Notes under the pieces: generated by a model
The model's input: the letters and a program-made list of their open reading frames with translations, nothing else
Databases searched by the model: none
Told to the model about the DNA's origin: nothing
In this document: positions 36,079 through 50,030 of the stretch, one piece after another
Position numbering within the stretch: the first letter of the stretch is position 1
How the letters are laid out: each line of letters begins with the position of its first letter
Program-made: the position numbers and the translations under genes
Assembly (NCBI GenBank): GCA_021397835.1
Contig: JAJFZO010000168.1
Location: 2,976,001-3,040,000 of the forward strand
Direction of reading: 5' to 3'
Length of the DNA stretch: 64,000 bases
Source: Moringa oleifera
Lineage: Eukaryota > Streptophyta > Magnoliopsida > Brassicales > Moringaceae

Positions 36079-39000
36079 ATGGCATCGATATCAGCCACGT
36101 GGTTGTATCAAGGTATTACAACTTTGTTCATTTATCATTTAGTTTAATAGTTCTCATCTGCCTCACCCCTGTTTATTTAGTTATTTATTTGGGGAGTTTA
36201 TGACAGATAGAGGATTGAGGAGTGTGGTTTCTGCATTTGTTGGAAAGCCAGGTTGCAATAGTTTGCAGGTTTGTTTCATTTTGTTTTGAATGAACTCTTT
36301 ATAATAGTGTTTTTTGTTTTGGTGCTGATATTTTTAAGGTGTGTTGATTGACTTTGTATATGAAGAAGTACAATAAGTTTGTTGCAAAGTGGATGCTTTA
36401 CTGGCAATGGTTTCTGCTCTTCTACTTTACATATGTTCTGGGAATGCAGGATGACAATCTTCTAATAGACTTTCTCTTCTTTCTTCTGGGCCTTTAAGAG
36501 TTATAAAAGTAGTTAAGTGTCAAAGTTGCTGAAGTACACCTGATGTTTATGTAGAATCTTCGTTCTTGTCTTTTTTGCCTCACACTAGTGTATCTTATGC
36601 CATATTTATAACAATTCTTGATACTTGTATCATTTTCTGTGACCACCAGACATCATTTCTAGGTTCATTTCCAGCTAGGATTTTGCAAGTTAAGGTTGGC
36701 TTGGATAATTCTCTAAGGAAGGCTTATTTACCTCCTTGTATAAATTGTAACAAGAAGGATGAACCCTTTGAATATGTCTCTGTCGAGCGGCCTCCCTACT
36801 ATAGTTATATGGATTCAACGTCTGGGAAGCTTGAACCAGCCTCTGGTGCTCGTGCAAGTATTCCAGGAGAGGAATACTGGCCAGAAGGTACTGCAGATCG
36901 AGTAAGGGCTGCCAGGGCTCCTGAACCAACTGGTAAGTCATTGGGATCCCCATCTTATGGCAAACATCCTGGAAGTAGGAGGAAGAAGTATAGAACTCCA
37001 GTTGCTACTTCTGATTCATCTGAAGTGAGCATGGACTCAAGTGATCAAGTAAGTACTGAATCAAGTAACCAAGTAAGTACTGAATCAAGCGACCAAGTAA
37101 GTACTGAATCAAGTGATCAATTGAGTGTTGACTCAACTGATGTAATGACCCTGGAAGTTTCTGAGGATACAATGGATGAGCCAAAAGATATTTTGTCTGA
37201 ATATGTGGTTTATCAGACAGAACCTGAGGAAGAAGAAGCAACTGGATTTGAATTAGACAAGAAACTTGGACGCCCTCATCCCTTCATTGATCCAAAAGCA
37301 AAGAAGCCAATAGAGGAGCCACTTACTAGTGAAGAACTATGGTGGAACTGGAGAAAGCCTGATAAGGAACAATGGTCCAGATGGCAAAGGAGACGCCCTG
37401 ATGTTGAAACGGTTTGTACAAATACACAGAACAGAACTGAAAACTTTAATGTACCTGCAGATTGTGATTTTCTTTTGCAACATAATATTGGAAGGGGGCC
37501 AAAATATATATCGAATTGAGACATGAGTTCTATTTAAAAAAAAAAAAAAACGTGACGAGTCTTTTAGACTATATGCACTGATACTAAATGTCATGTGACT
37601 AAGATGATCAAAAGCTTGTGTAGGTGTGAAGCTGCTTTTTATCTGTTGCTGTGTGCACACTCACACACACATTTGTGCTTGTGCAGTCATTTTTGTTTGC
37701 ATGCATTCGTTGTTTCTTTGCTAGCCTGCTGATTCATGAACTGACATGCTTTTTGGCATTATTTCAAAAGGGAAGGGGTGGTTACTTCAAGATTTTATTA
37801 TTTGGAACCTATTAATTGGTCTGACATGTTGAATCATGGGACATAGATTGGTGGGCAAGCGATTTTTCAAGTGTGTGAGTCAACAGTCTTCTGTTACAAT
37901 ATGCAAGCCTGTATTACTTGATTTGAATAATCAGTTAGCTAGATGATCCCCTTGTTTGAGTCCATTCTTTGGTGGGTGCTACACCTCAATTTATTTGCTA
38001 CATAATGGTCATTTGATACTTACACATAAGCCTTGTAAAAACATACGTGTAAGTCCATTTGTTGGATGAATGGCTCCAGTTTCAAATAATTGTGGCCTTC
38101 TATGTGATGTACTTATCTTTTAACTATTATAGGTTTTTCTTAAAGCAATGGCAGAGACTGGACAGGTAAAGCTTTATGGTGACCATCCAACTCTAACTGA
38201 AACCTCTCTCTATAGAGCTAGAAGGCATCTTTTCAAGGAGGAAAGGTATCATTGCTCTCTTGTTAGAATGTCTCAGTTCTAGGCTTAAGTATCTAATCAA
38301 CATCTCCACTTTTTCCTTCCTTCCCCTCCCACTGCCACTCTGTCTTCGTATTTGTGGGTCTGTTTGCATGTGGATGGATGGGTGGCCTCATTTATCATTT
38401 TGTGTATTTATGTAAATGTGCGCACACACATCACAAGTGCTGATATCCTGTAAAACTTTAAGCCAGTATATGATATGCAACTAAAGTTAGACTAGCAAAT
38501 TAGCAAAAGCTAGGAATGAAAACAAGCTGAAGAGGTTTATATCATAAGTTACTTGATATCTAAGTTGTTGGATATCATACTGCATGAGGACAAGAAACAA
38601 AGATGGATTCTGAAAAAAAAAAAAAAAAAAGAAAACAAAGATGGACAAATTAGAGCCCATGTGAGAAGGTGGAAATACCAACAAAGACAGAATGTAGCAA
38701 AGTTGACAATAATTGCTTCCAGGCAAAGATAAATCCTTGAAAATGCATTGATAGAAGAAGAGGGCATGAGCACACATCAATCTGCATGGTGAGATGCAAT
38801 ATGGCTGCCAAAAGTAGGATGACGGTGACACTTCCTTGTAGAGTTAAGTGGACAGAAAGAATGTTTGATGCTAAGATGCTGCCAGTGAAAATTTTATCAG
38901 TTGAGTAGGAAACTTCTATATATTACGATAACATTAACAAAATATGTTAACTAAAATCAATTAGTGATACAAATGGAAACAGATATGAGAGTGTAACAGA

Positions 39001-42000
39001 GAGTTAAGTTTTAAAGACTTTATTGTTACTTTATAAATATCAAAATGATATGATAATGTAATGCCAAATGAACAGGATATCAGTATATATCTTCAAAAAA
39101 AAAAAAAAGATGGAATTCAATTAATTGGTAATCATTGATCAGTATGCAGGTTGCAACTTGGCAGGTTTGAAAATGTAGCTTAAAGTGATCTATCATTTGA
39201 TTTTGTGGTCATGACCATTTGGTTGAAGTCTTCTCAAATAACTCCATGTTAAATATTTGGAACTTCAACCAAATTGCCTCATAGAGACAATATCTATGTA
39301 TAAAATTCTTTGTAAGGTTGCTTGTTTGATGTCAGAACATATTGAACTTAAGTGAAGACTTTTTGTTGGTTGCTTACTTCATACACTTCATTTTTAGTCC
39401 TCTTCCATAAAATAATATCTTTAAATCCGCTCATAAAATCAAAACATTTCCACTTTTTGAAATGCTCGAATGTTTGCTTGCTTAAATTTCATACAGTTGT
39501 GAACATGTAACAACAGCGGTACACCTTTGAAGAGATTTTTTTGGCTTTAAGAGGGTATTACATATTAAATTTCCTAACCCCACAATATGTTTTAATGTAA
39601 ACTTACAAAAACAGATGAATATGGGTGCATGTTCTGGATTTATTTTCCTCAAAATGCAAGCCAATTTTATTTGATAATACTTCATAACTCACTGCATCTC
39701 TCTCATACACACACATTCCTATATATGTTGATGCCATAGACACCCACAATGGAAGATATTGGCTGGGCAAAGGCAAGATATCCAATTAGACTAACATCAT
39801 TAATATCTATTCCAGAAAAGTGACACTGGTTTGTCTCTGAAAATTATGATGCTTGACACATAAGCTAAAAGACAAATGTGAGGTTCATTTTGTCTTGCCT
39901 TTGCTTCTTCTCTTTTTGTTTCTTTGCATGTACCAATAGTTTTATGGGCTGATAGTTGACACTAATTGTGGCAATGTTCTAGAATTAACTTTGTGGACTT
40001 TGATATTGGTGCTTTTTATAGGCTCCAAGCTGAACAAGAGAGACTAGAAAGAGAAGGTCCAATTGCATATTACTCTGAATGGGTAAAAGCATGGAATAGA
40101 GACACTTCACGTGAAGCCATTCAGAAACATTTTGAAGAGACTGGTGAAGATGAAAATGCACAGCTAATTGAAATGTTCAGTCATCAAACTGATAGAGAAT
40201 ATCGCATAATGATGGGGACTGATGTTCGTATTCGTAGGGATCCTTTAGCAATGCGAATGCAAGAGGATCAAATAAAGCAAAGTAAATCTACTCCTTAGCT
40301 AACAACTCTGTCTGCTATGTGCATATTTCATTTGTTATCATGTCAATTCATCATCTCATTCTATTTCTACAATATTATGAGCTCCATGTAAGTGGATTTA
40401 GTTCTCCATAAGTTGATTCGTGATGCATTCTAATGCAGTACTGGTCTGTAATAGAGTTTATTGTGTGTTTATTTATTCAGCCAAAAGTATTGTCTCCCCC
40501 AATTAGAAGATAGATTGCTTTAATTTTGTTCAACTCCCTTCTGATCTCACTTTTGTGCTGCATTCCCCTGCATTAGCTGTAGCTGACCCTGAAAAATGTT
40601 CTTGCTTCCCCCCTTTTTGTATTACTACAATACTGAAGGTATTATCATCATGTACTTTTTATACATGTTAGTTTCTTCATTAACCATTTGTCATTTTCTG
40701 AATAAAAAATAAGGTGTATATCTGTTAATTCAGGTCAAAGCTGTTAGATATGAAAACTAGTGATATTACAATTTTAAATGAGAAGGCAAAATTTTTGTTC
40801 CCTTTTATGATTACCACAGCCATGTTTTCTTGTTCTTGTGCCTTATAACTCTGTTGGTGTTTGCAGTATGGGGTGGAGATCCTGTTTACCCGACAATTAA
40901 CTATATTCAAGATCCAAATGAAATGATTGATTACAGGGGTCCTGACTTTCATGAACCCACACCTAATATGCTGGCCTATCTCAAGGAGGTTGGTGTTCTA
41001 TGTCCTAGTCCTTTTCTTTCTGCAAGTTTCTCATCCTCTCTACCTATGACATTGTTAAGAGAAATTTAGGTAGGCAGTTGACTAGTGATGCTTTGTTTAT
41101 TTAATAACTTTCCTGTCATTCTAAATATGTTGGATTTTGGGGTGGATGAGTCAGTTATTCTCCTAGGGATTTCTCACTTACAGAGCTCATATCAGGAGCA
41201 TCAGTGAAATAACTGAAGTTTACTAAATTTATCCTTGTTATATTTGTAGAAGTAGGAACTTCCTAATTTTCAATACGTGGGATGCTAAATAGATGGTTGA
41301 ATATTTCGACTTGCTCTCCTTCCAATTATTATTAGATTTTCTTTTTCTTTTAAAGTTCACTTGATTGTTACGTAGTTCCTTCTGTCTGGCAAAGAATAGA
41401 ATAAGTCAAATGGTCCTTGTCATTTGATTTGATGTTTCTGGGCTTCAATATGTTAAGTTTGGGGTTCCTAGGTATATACCACCTTCATTATATTTTATGC
41501 AAAATTGAGTTGGGCATCAATCGGTTTGAATGTGATAGAGCATAGAACTACAAAACCTGAATCAATCCTGTACTATAACCAGAATAGGTTATGATTTTAT
41601 TTTATTTTTTCTGATAACAACAATATGTATATACTTGGTATTTATATAGCACCAAGGGATTACATGTATAACAAACCCTTTAGAGGTTAGGATCTTTATG
41701 AAATCTATCAAATCCTGCTCTTACAAAAAAAAAAAAAATACCTAATGCCCCTAGTTTCAAGGTCTTTAACCTATATTCCCAAAATGTTTTCTTTTGTGTT
41801 TGAATTCACTCAAAAGCCCTCATATTTATTTCATGCCATATTATCCAAAAATTACTGAAGGAATCGTCCTACTGATCTTTGTTCTCTCCTTAGCAATCCT
41901 TAAACCTACCCAGGCCTCCAACTCCTCCCGTACAGAGCCCATGAGAGCCCAAGACAACCACAATATAGCAACCACCCTCTCCTAATGCTGTCTGGACTAA

Positions 42001-45000
42001 CTGTACCATAGATAAATGTGGCCTACTGTCATGAAAGCATTGATTCACCATAATATGTGCTTTCTTTTTATGTTTTCAGTTGTAAGAAACCGATCCCACA
42101 CAGCCTTCCAAGTAAAGAAAGCCACTTTGGCTGGAGCCCCAACTCTACCAAATTTCCTTGGAAGGAAGTGCCCATCCTCCTCAACCTGGTTTAACACATT
42201 GAAAAATGCCCTGTGGTGAAACTGTCACTGTTGGATGACTTGCTTTCCATGCCACTTCCTCCTTGCTTTCATCCACACTTGCCACATAAATCCTCTCATG
42301 GAATTGCTCAAATAACCCCACCTCCCTATCATGTGAACTCCTCCTGAACTGAACTGACCATGAAGTGCCCCTACAATTTATCCTCAGACACTTATTGGCC
42401 CATTTATTTTTATTAATCACTAGGGAATATAAACCAGGATACTCCTCACTCAAGGGTTTTTTCCCACACCGTATCTCATGCCAAAAACCTTGAACCTCAC
42501 CTAAGGTTTTAACTTCGCCAACCTCCTCCTTATTGACCTCTATACGTTGGATCCACATTCCTTGCCCCTCACTGTCATTCAGCCCCTATGTGTCACCCCA
42601 TACTTAGCCTTCACGGCCCTCCGACAAAAGCCCGCCTTCTCCACTATAAACCTCCACAACCATTTCCCTAAATATGCTGTATTAAAAGATAATGAAGATT
42701 TAACCCCTAATCTCCATCTTTCCATTTGTTGAGTCATCACTCCCACCTCACTAAGTGATATTTATAATCCTCCCCCAAGCTTCTGCACAAAATTTTCCAT
42801 TGCAATAACTTGAGCTTGGAAGCAGCCTTTGACAGAATAGAAAACACCAACTTAAAGTACACTGACAAGTTTGTAGAATGGATTATGATTGGCAGGATCT
42901 CAGCTGCCAGGCTAAGCAGTCTCCAACTATTAAAAATATTGGACTTGAGAACAGGTTACTCAGGAGGTTTTATTTAAATAACATCATTTAATAACTTGAT
43001 TTTTCATAAGGACAGATTAGTTGTTGAAAATTCCAAAAAGAAGGATAATCTATTTTTTTCCCCCCAAAAAGAATCAGGATTTGAAACTCGAAATGCATTA
43101 CAGTCTAGATTTGGTTGAACTTATCTAAGTTGGGTCAGCAGTCCCATGTAACGAGAAGCTCAATGCACCCAGTTGAATTTTAATTTCCCCTGTTCTAAAC
43201 TCAATATATGAGTGTCATCGCTAGAACTCAAACTTTTACTGTTGTCTTCTCTTTGGTTATCTGGAGGAATCTCAAACAAGTGTGGTCTTGGCCATACACA
43301 GAAAAGGAAACTCATGTAAGAAATTATACACAGGGAGCCATGGTCCCCAGACCTTTTCTTTTTATTCTGGCTCATTTAAAAATCTGAAGGCAGTAGTAAA
43401 TACGGGGAACTTTAAAATTTGCATTGGATGCCACGGTTGTTTATTTGCATGAAGTTTGACTTTTTCTTGCTTTTTTCAGCATGGCAAAATCATCCCAAGA
43501 GAGGAGCTTGAAAAGATTCTGGCAAAAGAGAAGACTGAGCAGCTTGAGGTAATGAGGTTTTAAACAGGAACTGAACTTGGTAAAAATTAGTTTATTCACC
43601 AGAGTTCTTGTAGATAGATTATTGTCTTGGCACTTTGCAGCAGGATATACATGAGGTCTTGATTGGTATCTGGTATCATTTTTGTTAGGCTTCGAAGGAT
43701 TTTTTCTGTCTTTCATTGGTTGTCTATATTGCTCTCTTTGAATTTCCATTTTCCCTTTCTTCAATCTTTGCAAGCATATTGTCTGTCTGTCTCATGTAAT
43801 GAGCTGGCATTTAAACCTTTCTCTAGAAGTAGATGATAATAATTCACTTGATTTTCTAGTATAAGTGTTTTCACATGCATATGATAGCACTACGCCATTG
43901 GAAAACCTGCCATCAGCCTTTTCCTTGTCACCTTAAGTTGGCTTCTAGAGTTGCAACCGCTGGATTCTTGCTCTCCACATTTGGATTCTCTCATTTCTGG
44001 AACGAAGGAGTCTATTGATGGAAATTCCCTAGCAAGAAAGCTCTTTTCTATTTTAGGCAAATCTCTAATATAATCAAATTCCACATTTTGACACAGACCT
44101 TAACGTGCTGCTTTACGTGGCGGCTACTTTTCTTCAGTCTAGCTGCTCGCTGATGACATTTCCAAAATTCAGTTTACACCCTTTATGCTGTAGTTTCTCT
44201 TTAGAGTTTGTTTTGGTGTTTTCATAGGATGAAAAACTAGTAGTTGGTGGTTTTGACAGTGTAATATGTGTAAACTGGAAGCTCTCTGGCCCATTCACGA
44301 AATGATCACTCAAGTGCGTCATAAGGAAGTTTTAATGCTTTATCATTTTGACATTATAAGAAAATGTTAAAATATGTTGTAATTGAAAATCCCTGCTGGA
44401 ATAAAACTCTTGATTCCATTGATTTCTTCATTTCTTTTCATGGATGCAGGTGACAGACATGGATGACGCTATGGCACAAGCTGTTGACATTGGTGAAAAT
44501 GATGTCAGTCCTACATCATCTAGATATGATCCTTTATCTCAGGTCATGGTTGTCCCATGAGTCTTGACATTCTCTTCTCATGTGCTAATAGGATGAAGGA
44601 GATGATAGTGATGTTGATGAGGAAGAAGAGAAAATTACGCGCAATTGGAGCGTTCTGAAAAGTACTCCCCAGCTTCAAAAGTCAAAGGTGATTGTTTATC
44701 TTTTCACTTTTTGTTTCTTGTTAAATGCTTGTGGTTCTTATGCCTAGTCCATTAAAATTAGCATCTTTGTTTAAGAAGCTTTATCCCATATTTGGAAGGG
44801 AAAAATTACTGTCCTAAGCAGAGATTTCAAACAAAAATAAATACATAATGATAATTTTAGTTCAGTTCCATATTAATAACAACTGCAGTACAAAGTAACA
44901 TGCTAGCCAATAATATTTGCAAAAATATGATTGAACACTTTGCTAGCACCCTATTACATCACCCTAGTAATGTCGATGCATCTTTTATTTCCACTTTTTT

Positions 45001-45131
45001 GTGACCTTCTTTGGTTGTCCATATTTTTGCAGCCTAAACCCAAAAAGGAGGATCCCATGACTTTGAAAGAGGCTGTAGATGATTCAGAAAACTTGACTGA
45101 TTTTCTCATGGACTTTGAAGAAGATGAATGA
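36079..45131 (+). CDS. PTAC12: PTAC12/HEMERA, ten coding exons
   Basis: Orthologue of Arabidopsis PTAC12/HEMERA, which associates with plastid-encoded RNA polymerase and also acts in the nucleus in phytochrome signalling and PIF degradation. Exons: 36079-36112, 36207-36268, 36650-37411, 38133-38245, 40022-40281, 40867-40988, 43480-43548, 44450-44503, 44592-44687, 45033-45131. They total 1671 bp and encode 556 aa (about 527 in Arabidopsis). All introns are GT-AG and phases close. The N terminus MASISATWLYQ fits a plastid transit peptide. Diagnostic blocks are YSYMDSTSGKLEPASGARAS, ETGQVKLYG, EETGEDENAQLIEMFSHQTD and WGGDPVYPTINYIQDP. The C-terminal activation motif TDFLMDFEE (546-554) is intact. 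Extra length comes from a serine-rich 8-residue repeat at 162-193. The exact exon 3 acceptor is chosen by frame. Confidence 0.95.
37037..37132 (+). repeat. PTAC12: 24-bp coding minisatellite in HEMERA exon 3
   Basis: Four tandem 24-bp units encode variants of SSDQVSTE (residues 162-193). The first three units each contain the exact hexamer GTAAGT, the plant 5' splice-site consensus. The fourth has diverged to TTGAGTG. Arabidopsis HEMERA has an acidic, serine-rich linker here without this repeat, as far as I recall. Confidence 0.85.
37412..40021 (+). other. PTAC12: HEMERA introns 3 and 4 (flanking exon 4)
   Basis: Two introns of 721 bp and 1776 bp surround the 113-bp exon at 38133-38245. They hold poly-A tracts (for example near 37537 and 38612) and a short CACACA tract near 37658, but no recognised gene. 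Confidence 0.7.
41640..42910 (-). mobile_element. LINE fragment, antisense in HEMERA intron 6
   Basis: On the minus strand, from about 42910 down, the broken frame reads as the tail of a plant LINE-1 reverse transcriptase: NTAYLGKWLWRFIVEKAGF...KAKYGV (about 42690-42590), then FWHEIRCGKKPLSEEYPGLYSL (about 42480-42410), then KVAFFTWKAVWDRFLTTENI (about 42125-42065). A 125-codon open stretch (42181-42558) is part of it. Stops and frameshifts elsewhere show it is dead. It lies within the 2.5-kb intron 6 (40989-43479). Confidence 0.75.
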
Positions 45132-46240
45132 TGCTTCCTGCATTTTTTCAAGGTAAGTTTGTACCGAATCGAGCAACTGTAATCTATGGAGTAGAAATGA
45201 ATATCATGTAAAGAATTGGTCATTGGATCATTGTCCTTGTCAATATCAGTGTGATATAAAAACTATAGTGAGGGTCAGAACTGTCACCTTGTCTCTAAAC
45301 TCTCTCTTTGGTTGTGGTTTGTCTAACCTCATTGGCACCTTCCTTCAGACTTCTACCTATTGGTTCTTTGGCAGGTTGAGATTACTTTTTTCTGAGTGCA
45401 GAATATATCTTTGATGTGTCTAGAATTTAAGGTAATGATAATGTGAGCCCTAGCAAATCTTCAACTTTAAGTGAAGTACAGTGCAGGTAAAGAAAACCAT
45501 GGAATGTGAATTAATTGTTAACATGAATCAGAAAATGGGATAGAACCATACCAGCTCCAAAGGATATAAGCGATATTGTGTAGAAAAAGCAATGGAGGAT
45601 TGCACTGGAAACCGGCTGCAAATTGGTGATGGTGAATGCATCAAGTTAGCAATGGTGTGGTACTAATATGCAGGGCGAAAGATGCTGTTTTTGTGTATTG
45701 AGATATGTGAAAATTACTACATTTTATCTAAAAATTAGAATTACAATGAAACTCTACAAACTTCCATGAAGATATTTGTATCTAGATTTGCCTTGAGATC
45801 TAACTGTTGCTGAGATTTTAATGGAAGAAAATGAAAAGACAGAGATGGAAGGACTCACCTTGCAAAAGGCCATTGTTTCCTCTTGGCCCAATTGCCCATG
45901 ACTTCAGTTTTCCATCAAAATTCAGCAATTTGCAGTGAAGAGAAACAAAGGGTTTTTGAGGAGACTGTTCATCAAATTAGGGTTTGGATTGGCCCAAACT
46001 TATGTTGGGCCTCTCTTTAAAAAGAAGCAGCAAATTGAATTCTCTTATTCACATCTGAATTTCCCTTTTGGATGCACTAGCAGTTGTACTTCTCTAAGTA
46101 TTAAATAATCCCTAAATATCAGCCCAAAAAACAAATAAATTGAAAAGAAACTGAAGCAGATTGAATCAGAAAGGTATTCAAGTTGTATGCTTTTTCATAT
46201 GGTCAAAGACACTGCTGCTTCTGTCACCTGAACAAGATAT
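45132..46240 (+). other. HEMERA 3' UTR and downstream spacer
   Basis: Follows the HEMERA stop codon. A good donor-like AAG|GTAAGT near 45155 leaves open a spliced 3' UTR. No further ORF is supported. Confidence 0.4.
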
Positions 46241-49200
46241 CCACTTGCGTACATGGGTGGCTGCACGTACCCCTTGTTGACCCACTTCCCTCACTTTTAT
46301 CACCCAGTTCCCGTTTTTATTTTTTTTTTCAGTGACACAAACGTGTCTCTATTGAACACTTTCAATTTCATTCATCAAACCCTAAACATGTTTCAATTTT
46401 CTCCAAACTCCAACCACTTCAACTCTTTTTTCACGGTTGACATGATTATATAAAACTTTTCCCCTGTTTTCTACTAATCATGGCAGCTACGTTTCCCAAG
46501 CATGTTCAAAACATTCAAAATCATTTCTTCCTTAGTCATAATTAGAGGGTAAACTTTGTAATTGTCAAAAGATGGACCGACCCAAAAAAAAAAAAAAGAT
46601 AACGCAATTAGTACAAATTGATACCTTGAAAGGTGGTAGCAAAAGCCATTAGAATCCCATGCAAAGAGAGATAAAAGCCAAACAAGTTGGGGTTAAACAA
46701 GACTTATATGAAAGCAGGTTTTCCTTCTCTTTCACATATATTCAAAAAGATGATTAGGGGTTTTTTTCTTTTTGGCCCTAAGTGACTTCCAGGGGATATG
46801 TGCAAACACAAATAAATATAACATATAGTAAAATCAAAGAAAGAAAGGAAAAAAAGAAGGCAGAGGTGTCCCCTTCTACCCATCTTCCTTAATTTATTCT
46901 CCTGTGGCCTACACTATCTATCTGATGCCTTTGCAAGATCTCAAAAGTACTTTCCATTACATATAATATGCATATTTTTCTAGGCACCCACACCTCCCTT
47001 CTTTCTCTCTCTCTCTCTCTCTCTCTTACTAAGCAAATTCATTAAATTATCATTTTATATAGCAAGCTTTGCAAGATGAATTGAATGGTTTTTTAATATA
47101 CCCATTATTCTTCTTGGAAGTATTAATAATTTATGTATGTATATATATAAGGTAGAAACCCTAAAGTTTTTATTAGGTCATACAAAACCAAACCCATATT
47201 TTGTGTGCCTGATTTGATGTGCTCCACAAGTGGGTCCTCTTATAATGCACTTGATTCTTACTTGGAATTCAAATATTCTACTCTTCTTTATTTATCATCA
47301 TTTGGATCCTTCTATATACTACAAATATATTCTGCCTAACTTTCCCAAAGTTAAACTATTTAATTAGTAGTCAAGTTAATGAAGAAAATTCAGGATTAGT
47401 AGATATGATTTTGACCATTTTGTTTAAAGATCCTTAATCTGATTTTTAAGGATAGCATTCAGCATAACTTTAGGACAATTGCATTAAAGGAATTATACGA
47501 GATACCCATATAAGCATTTCATGAACTTTACATATTTACTCAATTGATATAACAAATGGAAGTGATCTTTCATGCTAGTGGATGTTGAAAGTTTGAATTT
47601 TGACTGAAACCCGTTAATCTAAACCTTTCGAATCTCCACTTACATGAGACATTAGGGTTTGATTCTCCCTCTAAGCATGGATTAGAGCCCCACTCATATT
47701 GCCTTTTACATGAAAATGAAAGTGGTTTGCTCAAGAGAATTAAATACATGGACCCTATGAAAGTACTTGATGTGCACAACAGAACCTGCCCTGTTGAGCA
47801 TTGGAAGTTCTTAAATTTCCAGTTGGGCCAAAAAGTACCCTTGAGCAGTGCCCTTCAGTCACATGCCTTGTGAGGGAGAGAGAGAGAAAGAGAGAGAAAG
47901 AGAGATGGGTTATGGGAGACAGAGGATCCTTTATTTTCATCTGGGTAGATGATATGGAAAATGATTAGAGAGGGTGGGTGGTCAGAAAACAGCACAATTA
48001 ACACAAAATATTCCTTTTAAAGGAGTTATGGTGTTGTTGTTGGAGACTACTTGTGTCACCCAAAACATGATCAAGAAAAAATCTAAGCCATTGTTGGTTT
48101 GCTTTCTTGCTTTGCCTCCTCCTCCTCCTACCCCAATTTGCCTTTGGTAGAAAAGGCACTCAAAAAAGCAAAAAACATTGGTCAACATTGCTTGATTCCT
48201 CATATGTTTTCTGTCCCAATGCCCTTATTTGATGGGTTCTTAATCACCATCAATTGCCCTAAACACCCTTTTAATTATCATTATTAGTCTCTCTCTCAAG
48301 CTTTCTTTGTCATCAATTACTGCCCATGTTCTCACTAATCACCAACATGATTAACCAAATTGGGCTCCACCCCTTAATCCCCCAATTAGGACTTCCTCTC
48401 CCTTTTTGTCATCTTGATCTTCAGCTTTGTCTGCACTTTACTCTTTTAATAATATTAATGCAATCTTAGTGGTTCCTAGATCTACATGTAAGTTCAAGTG
48501 TGCCTTTCAATGTTTGGGGGTAGGGGTTTTTTGTTCTGTAAAAAAAACATTAATCATCATTTTTGCGCCGCATATTTCGTCCCCTCATTGGGTTGCAAAA
48601 AATCAAATTTGAGCCCTAATATGATGATTCTTATTAAGATTAAGGCACTAATCACAATTCCAATTCCTCCTTGTTCTTATCAAATTTAATTTCTGTTTTC
48701 GCATGCGCCTATGCAAGTTAATTATGGCTCGTATAACACTAATGATACTAATCAATTTAGAAAATATGATGATTTATAAGTAAAATTAAATCCCTATCTT
48801 TTTTTTAAAAAAAAGTCAGTAATTAAAAATTTAAAAAAATTACCCAAAAAAACATATAGGGGTAAGCATTTAAAGATAAAGCTTAGGAGAAATGGGGTCG
48901 GGATGTTGCAAATTAACAAAACATGCTCAAATGTTTCGGTTAAGGAATCCTCAAGGGTGCATGACGGAAAAATAGTACTCATAGCAATTAACTTTGCTAC
49001 TGTTTTTCTAATTATTTGTTGGCTTCGGAGGGATCAATTCCTCCGCATGCCACGGGTAATTAATTACCTTAATAACATGGACAACCATGTACTGTGTATA
49101 CATATAATAATCATAGCATTAACTTGAGGATTAGTTGTATCAACTTGCCTACCACTCAAGCTAATTAATCACACTGTACCTGCATATGGGTTTCAATTAT

Positions 49201-50030
49201 TTACGGAGTCGATCAAACTTTATTGAATTAAGCTTATAGTATTTTTAATGTATAGTTTATTGAAATTTACAATATGAATGCAATGTAGCTGACGGTTGGG
49301 GCTGGGCTCGTGAAATGTAGCACGATGTTGGTGAGCATGGGCTAAGCCTAGCTCAACCTAACCTTCCTTAGGGTTGTATACGTATTATGCACATTTGGCT
49401 TGGAATGTATGTCATTTTGTGAAGCATGAATGCCTTAGACCATATATGGCAATATCTCTATATATTTCGTGTTACAAGTAATAATTAAGAAAAATAAATA
49501 CATGTAACAACGATTTAAGATTAAAAAATTTTGTTAAATATGATTGATATTTGAAATCATGGATAAGATATTTTGAATTTTATAAAATATTTTTTATTTT
49601 AAATTAAAATTTTCTACTGTTTTGAAGTATATTTATTTTTTGAAAACATATTAAAAATCATCAAAAATTATCTTTATAAAAGATTTGATTTGTTTTACTT
49701 TAGTTAATAATCATAATCATACAATGTTATCTAAATTTACATTATGAATTATTCGTGAATATATAGCTGATGTGAATTGCAATAACACATCAAATATTAT
49801 TAAAAATATATATATTTTTAATAAACAATATTTCAAATTAAATATTTTAATACGTGAAATTATTGTACTACATTAAATTGCTAGTTCGGTCCAAGTTTGT
49901 TGAATTAAATTATAAAACTTTGGATACTAAATTCCAATATTTTAGTAGATGTAAGAAAATTAAGTGTGATTATGCTCTATAAGTAATTAACATAAAAAAA
50001 ATTAAAAATATATAATTATAAACAAAAAAA
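46241..50030. other. Non-coding DNA of moderate complexity
   Basis: No gene is recognised on either strand. A TATATAAA motif at 46447-46454 follows pyrimidine-rich sequence and could be an isolated promoter, but no ORF follows. Simple repeats: (TC)n at about 47004-47026 and GA-rich at about 47873-47905. A small inverted repeat CGGAGG...CCTCCG lies near 49025-49045. Confidence 0.4.

Noticed and set aside
42181..42558. 125-codon minus-strand ORF in HEMERA intron 6
   Set aside because: Not a host gene. It is an open stretch of the LINE reverse-transcriptase tail, listed as part of that mobile element.
47560..47780. Possible SINE or tRNA-derived element
   Set aside because: GGGTTTGATTCTCCC-like sequence recalls an internal promoter box, but no full A/B box pair or tRNA fold could be made out.
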